From: a virus
Direction: 5' to 3' (one strand)
IMG/VR virus record: IMGVR_UViG_3300042691_003728
Span: 1 to 36,527 of that record
DNA length: 36,527 nucleotides
Both the position numbers and the translations under genes were made by a program. Below are positions 14,284 to 22,781 of this stretch, piece by piece. Under the pieces are notes generated by a model. It did no database searches, had not been told where the DNA came from, and was given only the letters and a program-made list of their open reading frames with translations. Within the stretch, counting starts at the first letter, position 1; every line of letters starts with the position of its first letter.

Positions 14284-15741
14284 ATGGCAAATGTATCGCC
14301 TGTATTCGGTTCAATTAAACCGTCTCAAAAACAACAAACGTTAGAATCAAACTATTTAAATTTTACAGATGGTAGTGATAATAACTTTGCACAGCAATAT
14401 TTACCAGAAATCTACGAAGCTGAAGTAGAGCGTTATGGAAACAGAACGTTATCTGGATTTTTAAGAATGGTAGGCGCTGAAATGCCTATGTCTTCTGATC
14501 AAGTAGTTTGGTCTGAGCAAAATAGATTACATATCGCTTATAACGATGTTTCTTGTGATAGTGCAACTCAATTAAGTTTTACTACTGGTGGAACTGGTAA
14601 GAACTTCGTTAACAACGTTATCTCTGTAGGGCAAACTTTGGTAGTAATGAGTCCTTCTACAGGAAAAGAACTTAAAGTTTATGTAACAACTTCAACTGCA
14701 AATCCTGCTACAGGTGTTGGAGGAGCTACAAACCCTGCTGTTTTAGAAGTTAAACCTTATACTCAAGCTACTTTAGTTAGTGGACCAGTTGATTTTACTG
14801 ATGCTACTGATCTTAAAATCTTCGTATATGGTTCTGAATTTAGAAAAGGAACTACAGATGAGACTATAAACTCTGTTACTCCTTCATTTACTCAGTACAG
14901 TAACTCTCCTATTATAATCAAAGAAAGATACCAAATCTCTGGATCAGACACCGCTCAAATTGGTTGGGTTGAAGTTGCTACAGAAGATGGAGCTGGTGGT
15001 TTCTTATGGTATTTAAAAGCAGAATCTGAAACTCGTTTACGTTTTGAAGATTACTTAGAAATGTCAGTTATTGAAGGTGAATTAGTGTCTGGAGGTTCTA
15101 CTTTATTTAGCGGTAACAACATTAAAGGTACTGAAGGTTTATTCTCTGCTATTAGAGATAGAGGTAATGTTGTAAACAACTTCTCTGCTGCTTCTGGTAT
15201 TAATGATTTTGATTCAATATTGAAAAACTTAGATACTCAAGGAGCTATAGAAGAAAACATGTTGTTCTTAAATAGAGCTACATCTTTAGAGTTTGATGAT
15301 ATGTTAGCATCTTTATCTTCTGGTTCTGCTGGTGGTGTTGCTTACGGTTTATTTGAAAACTCTGAGCAAATGGCATTGAACTTAGGTTTCTCTGGTTTCC
15401 GTCGTGGATCTTATGATTTCTACAAAACAGACTGGAAATACTTAAATGATGCATCTACTCGTGGTGGTGTTGCTAACGCTTCTATCGATGGAGTACTTGT
15501 TCCTGCTGGTACAGCTACTGTTTACGATCAACAATTAGGCACTAACATCCGTAGACCTTTCTTACACGTTCGTTATAGAGCTAACCAAGCTGACGATAGA
15601 AGAATGAAGTCTTGGATCACTGGATCTGTTGGAGGTGCTTATACTTCTGATTTAGATGCAATGCAAGTACACTTCTTATCTGAAAGATGTTTAGTTACTC
15701 AAGGAGCTAACAACTTCGTATTGTTCACTGCAACAGTATAA
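14284..15741 (+). CDS. Major capsid protein
   Basis: A 485-residue protein following the scaffold. It has an N-arm-like start (NVSPVFGSIKPSQKQQTLES), the block SGFLRMVGAEMPMSSDQVVW that I recognise from capsid proteins of Bacteroidota marine phages, and a long spine-helix candidate around YLKAESETRLRFEDYLEMSV. The C-terminal P-domain-like region includes RRPFLHVRYRANQADDRR. An HK97-type fold is expected. Codon choice favours AAC, TTC and CGT, unlike most other genes here, consistent with very high expression. A GC-rich hairpin follows the stop. No prohead protease gene is adjacent. Confidence 0.88.
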   Translation: MANVSPVFGSIKPSQKQQTLESNYLNFTDGSDNNFAQQYLPEIYEAEVERYGNRTLSGFLRMVGAEMPMSSDQVVWSEQNRLHIAYNDVSCDSATQLSFTTGGTGKNFVNNVISVGQTLVVMSPSTGKELKVYVTTSTANPATGVGGATNPAVLEVKPYTQATLVSGPVDFTDATDLKIFVYGSEFRKGTTDETINSVTPSFTQYSNSPIIIKERYQISGSDTAQIGWVEVATEDGAGGFLWYLKAESETRLRFEDYLEMSVIEGELVSGGSTLFSGNNIKGTEGLFSAIRDRGNVVNNFSAASGINDFDSILKNLDTQGAIEENMLFLNRATSLEFDDMLASLSSGSAGGVAYGLFENSEQMALNLGFSGFRRGSYDFYKTDWKYLNDASTRGGVANASIDGVLVPAGTATVYDQQLGTNIRRPFLHVRYRANQADDRRMKSWITGSVGGAYTSDLDAMQVHFLSERCLVTQGANNFVLFTATV

Positions 15742-15753
15742 AAATATGGTGAT

Positions 15754-15782
15754 ATTACCCTCGTTGAATCTACGGGGGTAAT
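15754..15782 (+). terminator. Hairpin terminator after the capsid gene
   Basis: An 11-bp stem (15754-15764 with 15772-15782; ATTACCCTCGT / ACGGGGGTAAT, one G-U pair) with a 7-nt loop starts 12 nt after the capsid stop codon. A TTATTACCTTTT stretch follows. It probably attenuates transcription downstream of the capsid gene or protects its mRNA. Confidence 0.7.
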
Positions 15783-15800
15783 TATTACCTTTTAAAAATT

Positions 15801-15818
15801 TATTAAATTATATTATAT
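15801..15818 (+). promoter_or_regulatory. Shared 18-nt translation-initiation leader, copy 2
   Basis: An exact copy of the 18-mer at 13080-13097, again 1 nt before an ATG. It follows the capsid terminator, so it may restart expression of the connector/tail section. Confidence 0.45.
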
Positions 15819-15819
15819 C

Positions 15820-16704
15820 ATGGCAACAAACGCAAAAAGCACAAAGAATACAGTAGAAAAAGTTATTGTAGAAGAACAAGTATATCAAGAAGAAAATATA
15901 CAAGTTGAAAAAAAAGAAAATACTACTAAAGTAGAAGAAAAATTTGATGGTCAAAAGATCAAAAAAAATAATTGGGAAATAAAAGACAGAACTTATGTTA
16001 TAGCTGACGGTTATTCTCCATTAACTTACACATTACAAAGTAGACATACTTTAAGACATCCTTTATTATGGTTTGATAGTGAATCAGGCAAGCAAGAAGA
16101 ATTAAGATATGCTACTAATCAAAACTCACCACTTGTGTCTCAACAAAAAGGACAAGTGACATTAGGACACATTGTATTCGAAAACGGAGTATTAAATGTT
16201 CCAAAAGAAAAACAAAACTTACAAAAACTTTTATCCATATATCATCCAGGTAAAAATATAAGGTATCTTGAATTTGATCCTATGGTTGAAGCTGAAGATG
16301 ATTTGGAAACTATAGAATTAGAAGTAGAAGCCATGAACGCGGCTTTAGAGATGGATATAGACCAAGCCGAATCAATAGTACGTGTTGATGTTGGTTCTAG
16401 AGTCAATAAGATGAGTTCTAAGGAGATTAAAAGAGATTTATTACTGTTAGCCAGAAAAAATCCTAATCTGTTCTTAGAATTAGCCAATGACGATAATGTA
16501 CAACTTAGGAATACAGCGATTAGAGCTACAGAAGCTAATATTATAAAACTATCACATGATAACAGAACTTTTATGTGGGGAGAGAATAATAGAAAGTTAA
16601 TGACTGTACCTTTTGATGAAAATCCTTACTCTGCTATGGCTGCTTATTTTAAAACAGATGAAGGTCTAAATGTTTTAAGAGCTATAGAGAAAAAATTAAA
16701 ATAA
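15820..16704 (+). CDS. Head-associated structural protein, function unknown
   Basis: A 294-residue protein just after the capsid gene. About 45 charged, probably disordered N-terminal residues precede a core beginning NNWEIKDRTYVIADGYSPL, and then a helical C-terminal half (SSKEIKRDLLLLARKNPNLF...NTAIRATEANIIKL). The block LTYTLQSRHTLRHPLLWFD recurs in Bacteroidota phage genomes at this place. It is likely a head-completion or capsid-associated protein. The only support is position and recollection of the family. Confidence 0.65.
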   Translation: MATNAKSTKNTVEKVIVEEQVYQEENIQVEKKENTTKVEEKFDGQKIKKNNWEIKDRTYVIADGYSPLTYTLQSRHTLRHPLLWFDSESGKQEELRYATNQNSPLVSQQKGQVTLGHIVFENGVLNVPKEKQNLQKLLSIYHPGKNIRYLEFDPMVEAEDDLETIELEVEAMNAALEMDIDQAESIVRVDVGSRVNKMSSKEIKRDLLLLARKNPNLFLELANDDNVQLRNTAIRATEANIIKLSHDNRTFMWGENNRKLMTVPFDENPYSAMAAYFKTDEGLNVLRAIEKKLK

Positions 16705-16714
16705 TATGTAATAT

Positions 16715-16754
16715 TAGTATAAGGCGGTAGTTTATTATTATCGCCTTAATACTA
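16715..16754 (+). terminator. Hairpin terminator before the connector genes
   Basis: A stem of 12 paired bases on the left (16715-16726) with 16742-16754 on the right (core TAAGGCG / CGCCTTA plus TAGTA / TACTA, one bulged A) and a 15-nt AT loop, 11 nt after the preceding stop. It probably reduces read-through into the tail genes. Confidence 0.62.
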
Positions 16755-16769
16755 TAATAAATATACAAT

Positions 16770-17468
16770 ATGGCAGTAAATGTAAATACAGTTTATAGAA
16801 CTGTTTTATTAATTATAAATAAAGAACAAAGAGGATATTTAACACCAGATGAATTCAATAGAACAGCTGCACAGGTTCAACTCGAGATATTCAATGAATA
16901 TTTTGATGATCTTAACCAACAACTTAGAGTACCTAGCAACGATACTGAATATAGTGATCGTATAAAGAATTTAGAAGAAAAGATAGCTATCTTTCAAACA
17001 GATGGTACATGTTCTCCTATAACTGGTGGTTTTAGTATACCATCAGTAAGTAACTTTTATAAATTAGGTACTGTTATATATAACAATGATAAAGAAGTTC
17101 AATATATTCAACCAAATGAATTATTAGAATTAAACTTATCACCTTTAACTAAGCCATCACTTTATTGGCCAGTTTATACATATAAAAACTTTGTAATTAA
17201 AGTTTACCCCACAACCATAACTAGCGGAATATCTTGTACTTATATAAGAAAACCTTTAGATCCAATATGGAATTTTACCTCTAATCCACCTAACTACAAC
17301 TATGTTTACACGTCTGTTGGTTCACAAGACTTTGAACTACATCCTACAGAACAAGTGAATATAATAACTAGAATATTACTTTATTCTGGTATAATAATAA
17401 AAGATCCTCAAATAGTACAAGCAGCAATGCAACAAGTACAAACAGAAACCATAAATTCAAAAAGTTAA
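16770..17468 (+). CDS. Head-tail connector/adaptor candidate
   Basis: A 232-residue protein. The N-terminus is helical with RGYLTPDEFNRTAAQVQLEI, a block I recognise in Bacteroidota podovirus-like phages. The C-terminal half is beta-rich, ending in an amphipathic helix (DPQIVQAAMQQVQTETINSK). By position (after capsid genes and before the ring/nozzle proteins) it is likely one of the connector rings stacked on the portal. No direct match to T7 gp11 or P22 gp4 can be shown. Confidence 0.6.
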   Translation: MAVNVNTVYRTVLLIINKEQRGYLTPDEFNRTAAQVQLEIFNEYFDDLNQQLRVPSNDTEYSDRIKNLEEKIAIFQTDGTCSPITGGFSIPSVSNFYKLGTVIYNNDKEVQYIQPNELLELNLSPLTKPSLYWPVYTYKNFVIKVYPTTITSGISCTYIRKPLDPIWNFTSNPPNYNYVYTSVGSQDFELHPTEQVNIITRILLYSGIIIKDPQIVQAAMQQVQTETINSKS

Positions 17469-17473
17469 AATAG

Positions 17474-18688
17474 ATGCCTATACCTAATAACGGTTTGATA
17501 ACCGAAACAAATAGACAATACTACGAGGGAGCACAAGGTTTTATAACTGAATTAGGAACAACTCAGTTTACTACTACATTTAATACTGATTTAGTATTTG
17601 GTAGTTGGGATCCAAGTAATATTGACTATGCTTTAAACAATTTTAAATTATACACTAGTGAAACTGGATTTCCAGGTACATTTGAAGAGTATGTTTTAGA
17701 ATACACTGTGGAAAACAATGTGATAACACTTGATTCAGCACTTGCTACTGGAACGTATGTAGTTGTTCAATTAAAAATATTAGACGGTGGTAACTATGGT
17801 GATAAAGATGCTTATGGTAATACTGTAGAAGAAAACTATGGTAGTTATTCTTATATATCTTTAAATGATATTATCAATAACTTTATGGTAGCTTATGTTG
17901 GAACAGGTAAGTTAATAGGATCTGTTAAAAGAACAGATGTAATATTCCATGCTAAGAGAAGCATGCAGGAATTTAGTTATGATACTTTAAAATGCATAAA
18001 GTCTCAAGAATTAAACATACCGCATAGTCTAAGTGTTGCAATACCTCAAGATTATGTTAACTACGTTAAAATCGCATGGATAGATCATCACGGAGTTAAA
18101 CATCCTATATATCCAGTCAACAATATAACAACCAATCCTTACGAGAATCCAATACAAGATTCTAGAGGTGTACCAGTACAAGATAATTTCGATAGTAATA
18201 TAGAAGGAACATCTTTAACTGAAAAAAGATGGGATAAAAATACTAGAGAATCTTATTTTGATATAAATGAAATAATCAATGACTGGCAAGATGGTGGAAA
18301 TTGGTTACAAAACATGTCTTATGGAAGAAAATATGGTTTAGAACCACAGCGTTCTAACATAAATGGTTATTTTTCTATAAATGATAGAGAAAATAAAATA
18401 TCGTTCAGTAGTGATTTAGTAGGTAAATTAATAGTTTTAGAATATATATCAGATGGTTTAGCCTATGATTTAGATTCTAGAGTTCCAAAACTAGCAGAAG
18501 AAGCTATGTATTCACATATACTTCACGCTATAATATCTAATAGATCTAATTCTCCTGAATACCTAGTAAATAGACTAAAACAAGAGAAATTTGCTAAATT
18601 AAGAAATGCTAAAATTAGACTTTCTAATATAAAACTAGAAGAAATAACTCAAGTATTTAGAGGACAATCTAAATGGATTAAACATTAA
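17474..18688 (+). CDS. Tail tube/ring structural protein (gp11-like position)
   Basis: A 404-residue protein 5 nt after the previous gene. The N-terminal about 115 residues form a beta-rich domain (TTFNTDLVFGSWDP), then helical blocks DVIFHAKRSMQEFSYDTLK and PQDYVNYVKIAWIDHHGVKH. The latter closely follow a pattern I know from ring/tail-tube proteins of crAss-like and related Bacteroidota phages. It ends basic (AKIRLSNIKLEEITQVFRGQ). The likely role is a ring between the portal and the nozzle. Confidence 0.65.
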   Translation: MPIPNNGLITETNRQYYEGAQGFITELGTTQFTTTFNTDLVFGSWDPSNIDYALNNFKLYTSETGFPGTFEEYVLEYTVENNVITLDSALATGTYVVVQLKILDGGNYGDKDAYGNTVEENYGSYSYISLNDIINNFMVAYVGTGKLIGSVKRTDVIFHAKRSMQEFSYDTLKCIKSQELNIPHSLSVAIPQDYVNYVKIAWIDHHGVKHPIYPVNNITTNPYENPIQDSRGVPVQDNFDSNIEGTSLTEKRWDKNTRESYFDINEIINDWQDGGNWLQNMSYGRKYGLEPQRSNINGYFSINDRENKISFSSDLVGKLIVLEYISDGLAYDLDSRVPKLAEEAMYSHILHAIISNRSNSPEYLVNRLKQEKFAKLRNAKIRLSNIKLEEITQVFRGQSKWIKH

Positions 18689-18691
18689 AAA

Positions 18692-21600
18692 ATGGCAGAA
18701 TCAAAAAATAATTTCCTAGGTGGCAAAATGAACAAGGATCTAGATAGTCGTCTTATAAAACAAAACGAATATATAGATGCTTTAAATATAACTGTTGGTA
18801 AATCTGAAAACAATAGTGTTGGATCTTTACAAAACATACTTGGGAATGAACAATTAAAAAAACCATCATCATCAGGCACAATACCGTTTGAATCAAATAA
18901 TGATTTAGTTTGTATTGGTTACTTTGTTGATAATGAAAAAAAAAGAATATATCAATTCTTAACTGATTATGTTGATACTACTCCTTCTGAAATAAATTTA
19001 CCTACATTAGACAGAAAAATGAAAGTGACTGTCTATGATCCAAACAATGGTGGTAATCCGTATATAACATTAGTGGAAGGTGTCTTTTTAAATTTCTCAA
19101 CTACAAACCTTATAACAGGAGTAAATTTAGTTGAAAATCTATTGTTTTGGACAGACAATAGAAACCAACCTAGAAAGATAAATGTAGATTTAGCAATCGC
19201 GAACTCTGTTGAATCAGGTAGTCCATACTATACTAATGTTGATCAAATATCAGTAGCAAAATATGCTCCTTTTATAACACCACAATTATACAACGTATTT
19301 AATTTGGAAGATTTCACTGTATCTAATAGTTATAGTGGAGAAGGTGGTTTTACTATATTAGAAACATCAGAACCAAACAATATAGAACCAGGTGATCAAT
19401 TAATTAGTGAACTAAATAGTATTTCCCAAGAAGACGTTGTTACAGTAACAAATGTAACTGTTGTCTCGGGAACTTATTATATATATATTACTGGTTACTT
19501 TCCATCGTTATCAGGTTTAATTAAATTCTATAAATGTACCATGAATACATCTGATAATGTTTCAGATATAAATGGTAATGATAATTTCTTACAAGACAAG
19601 TTTGTTAGATTTAGTTATAGATTTAGATTTGATGATAATGAGTATTCTTTGATGGCACCTTTTACACAACCAACATTTATACCTAATCAAAAAGGTTTCT
19701 TTGTTAATGGTGATGAAGATGCTGCTTACAGATCTACTATTTTAGAATGGATGGAGAATTCTGTAAATGAAATAGACTTATTAATAACACTTCCTGATAC
19801 TGGTTCAAATATATCTACTACTTATAAAATAAAAAGCATAGATATTTTATATAAAGAATCTGATTCATTAGCTATAAAAGTAGTTGAAACAATACCGGTA
19901 ACTACATTACAGCAAGTATCTGCTAACACAAATATATACACTTATACTTATAATTCACAAAAACCTAAAAAGACATTACAAGAAGCAGAAACATTGAGAG
20001 TTTATGATAAAATTCCAATAAGAGCACTTGGTCAAGAAAGTTCTGGTAATAGAATTATATATGGTAATTTTGTTAATCAGAGCACACCACCATCATCATT
20101 AAACTACAATGTAACACTTGTAGATAAAGGAACTTCTTATACTCCTTTTACTAGTTGGATAGAATATCCAATGCATACAATAAAACAAAATAGAACATAC
20201 CAGGTAGGTGTTGTTTTAGCTGATAAGTTTGGACGTCAATCATCTACAATTCTATCTTCTGCTACTCCTTATGTAGAAGAAGGAGATGCCGTTTATGGTT
20301 CTTCTTCTGTATTTATTCCTTATAAAAATGCTAATTGGACGACAAATGTAAGATCTTGGTTTGGTGATCAATTGGCTGTTGTTTTTAATAATCAAATAAC
20401 TTCTGTTAGAAACGAAGTATTAGGAGTACCTGGTTTATATGCAACTGTTTCTGGTGTTATAAGCGGAAGCAATTTAGGATTTGAAATAACTGCTGGTTCA
20501 GTAAGTAATTTAAATCCGTATACTTATACATATACCTTACAAAGCATTGGAACGCCTCAATTAAATAGACCAAAAGCTGGTAATTATTTAAAAGGTAAGT
20601 ATAAAGATTATGTTAAAGTTTTAACAGCAACAAGTGGTTCTCTTACTGCTGATGGACCTATAAGTGAGATATATAACTATGATAGTAATAATAACCCAGA
20701 TATTAAATATTCTTATTCATTAAATGAACTAGGTTGGTATTCTTATAGAATAGTTGTAAAACAACAAGAACAAGAATACTATAATGTATATGTTCCAGGC
20801 ATGTTAGCTGGTTATCCGGTAGATCAAACGCCTAATGCATTTCCTACAAATGAGGATAATACGACATGTCATTTTGTATCTATAAATGATAATATAAATA
20901 AAGTACCTAGAGATCTATCTGAAGTAGGTCCTAATCAAAAACAATATAGAAGTAGTGTTCAACTATGGACTAGAGTAGAAAATAACGTATCTATTAATAG
21001 ACAATATTATCCAAGTAATCAACCAGAAATAGTAAATACTATAGCGCAAGCTAATGATTTAAACTTTCTACCAATAAGTACTACTAACCCAATAGGTAGT
21101 GCGACTGATAATTTTTATCAATTTGAAACTACTCCTTTAATAAATAGAGTATCTACAACGGCAAGAGTAGGAACAACAGGAGATCAAATGATACCAGTTT
21201 TAGGTGTTTTTGAAACAGATCCTGTTACTTCTGCTTTAGATATTTTTTGGGAAACATCGACATCTGGTTATATATCAGATTTAAATGCAGACATATTAAC
21301 TGGATCAGAGATAATAGTTAGTTTCTCTGATTTAGATTTTATATATAGAGAAAATCAAGATTACGAAGGTATAGATCCTACACCTGGAAACCCTAATTCA
21401 CCATATATAACAGATTGGTTTTATTTTAGAGATTCTTTTGGTGTAGTAGTATTAGATATTGACAATATCGTTTTAAGTGTTGAAGACTTAAATGGTACAG
21501 ATGTAACTAGTAAATTTGAATTAGAACAAGATCCATTGTCATTCTATTGGCGTATTAAAATCACACAAAGTGATTACTACTTTGGAGTAAATGCTAATAC

Positions 21601-22753
21601 TGAAACTAGTTTTGTGTTCACGTTTGATATAACGCATACTGGTATAAGTGGAACTGTTTATAATCCAATATTAACAACAGCGCCTCAGCATTTGAGAATT
21701 ACAAATATAATTCCAGAAATAGTAAGACCGGTAGATGGTCAAGTGTATAATTTAACTAACGATCCACTAGTAGGAATTTTTATAGATTCAATAGGAAATA
21801 ACGGTAATGTAAGTTCTTTCTCTACAAACTATCTAGCAGATCTACATTGGTCATTTGAAACTAATATATATACTGAATATTTTTCTATAAACAGTTCTAC
21901 TGGTGATATTGAAATACTAACAAGTGATATAACGCCAGGTAATTACGAATATGCTATAAAATTAAAAGATTCTAGTACTGTAGATGGTTTTCAAACTCCT
22001 GCTGGTAATATTCCGACTATAGGACCATTAATCGATACAGTAAACGTTACTTTTTCCATGCCAGGTTTTTCTGCATGTGGAGAATGGACAAGTTTATCTA
22101 CCACTAGTTTAAATCCAGATCCTTTCTTTGGTTTAGCAGTTAACGCATCTGGTTATATAAACTTTTGGAAAGTTTTAAGAGAAGGAGAAACTATAGTTAA
22201 TAGCACTGTTGTATTAAAAACCTTTAAGTTATTTGATGATGACACATATTACACATTAGAATATCCTTTGCCAGTTACTTTTGATAACGATGATCATCCA
22301 CTGAATGGTTATTTTGGATCACCAGTTGGATGGATTTATTTTTCTGATGATTTAACAACTAAACCAGCAGAAGAATTAGGTTTTTATGGATTTATTACAA
22401 CAAATACTGGAAGAACTATAGAGATTGATTTTTATAGTTCTTCTAATGGTTACAGTTCTGTTGCTGAAGGTATTGAATCTAGCAGTGAAGAATGTTCTGT
22501 TGATTACATACCTAGTACATGTAAAGAATGGACAATATACAACAACTCTACTGTACCTATAAGATTTAATGGTTTAAACGGTAATGGTAAAAGTATTATA
22601 GGTGGTATAATTCAACCAAACACTTATGCGAAAAGTGTAGGTGAAGGCGGAACATACCCTGTAATTAGGGATACTAGTTTATCTGCTATGGGTACTGGAA
22701 CTGTAGGAGGAGTTATAACATACACCACATCTTTAACATGTCCTTTACTGTAA
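18692..22753 (+). CDS. Tail nozzle/stabilisation protein, large (N-terminal part of nozzle)
   Basis: A 1353-residue, beta-rich protein. The start MAESKNNFLGGKMNKDLDSR...LIKQNEYIDALNI is the typical opening of T7 gp12/P22 gp10-type nozzle or tail-stabilisation proteins in these phages. The following VCIGYFVDNEKKRIYQFLTD repeats suggest a beta-propeller. From about residue 850 onward Ig/cadherin-like strands appear (SSTGDIEILTSDITPGNYEY), and the last about 200 residues have paired Cys (CGEWTS, CKEWTI) that may form receptor-facing domains. The next gene seems to carry the remaining propeller elements. Confidence 0.72.
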   Translation: MAESKNNFLGGKMNKDLDSRLIKQNEYIDALNITVGKSENNSVGSLQNILGNEQLKKPSSSGTIPFESNNDLVCIGYFVDNEKKRIYQFLTDYVDTTPSEINLPTLDRKMKVTVYDPNNGGNPYITLVEGVFLNFSTTNLITGVNLVENLLFWTDNRNQPRKINVDLAIANSVESGSPYYTNVDQISVAKYAPFITPQLYNVFNLEDFTVSNSYSGEGGFTILETSEPNNIEPGDQLISELNSISQEDVVTVTNVTVVSGTYYIYITGYFPSLSGLIKFYKCTMNTSDNVSDINGNDNFLQDKFVRFSYRFRFDDNEYSLMAPFTQPTFIPNQKGFFVNGDEDAAYRSTILEWMENSVNEIDLLITLPDTGSNISTTYKIKSIDILYKESDSLAIKVVETIPVTTLQQVSANTNIYTYTYNSQKPKKTLQEAETLRVYDKIPIRALGQESSGNRIIYGNFVNQSTPPSSLNYNVTLVDKGTSYTPFTSWIEYPMHTIKQNRTYQVGVVLADKFGRQSSTILSSATPYVEEGDAVYGSSSVFIPYKNANWTTNVRSWFGDQLAVVFNNQITSVRNEVLGVPGLYATVSGVISGSNLGFEITAGSVSNLNPYTYTYTLQSIGTPQLNRPKAGNYLKGKYKDYVKVLTATSGSLTADGPISEIYNYDSNNNPDIKYSYSLNELGWYSYRIVVKQQEQEYYNVYVPGMLAGYPVDQTPNAFPTNEDNTTCHFVSINDNINKVPRDLSEVGPNQKQYRSSVQLWTRVENNVSINRQYYPSNQPEIVNTIAQANDLNFLPISTTNPIGSATDNFYQFETTPLINRVSTTARVGTTGDQMIPVLGVFETDPVTSALDIFWETSTSGYISDLNADILTGSEIIVSFSDLDFIYRENQDYEGIDPTPGNPNSPYITDWFYFRDSFGVVVLDIDNIVLSVEDLNGTDVTSKFELEQDPLSFYWRIKITQSDYYFGVNANTETSFVFTFDITHTGISGTVYNPILTTAPQHLRITNIIPEIVRPVDGQVYNLTNDPLVGIFIDSIGNNGNVSSFSTNYLADLHWSFETNIYTEYFSINSSTGDIEILTSDITPGNYEYAIKLKDSSTVDGFQTPAGNIPTIGPLIDTVNVTFSMPGFSACGEWTSLSTTSLNPDPFFGLAVNASGYINFWKVLREGETIVNSTVVLKTFKLFDDDTYYTLEYPLPVTFDNDDHPLNGYFGSPVGWIYFSDDLTTKPAEELGFYGFITTNTGRTIEIDFYSSSNGYSSVAEGIESSSEECSVDYIPSTCKEWTIYNNSTVPIRFNGLNGNGKSIIGGIIQPNTYAKSVGEGGTYPVIRDTSLSAMGTGTVGGVITYTTSLTCPLL

Positions 22754-22781
22754 AAAACAAAATAAACAAGCAATTATAATT

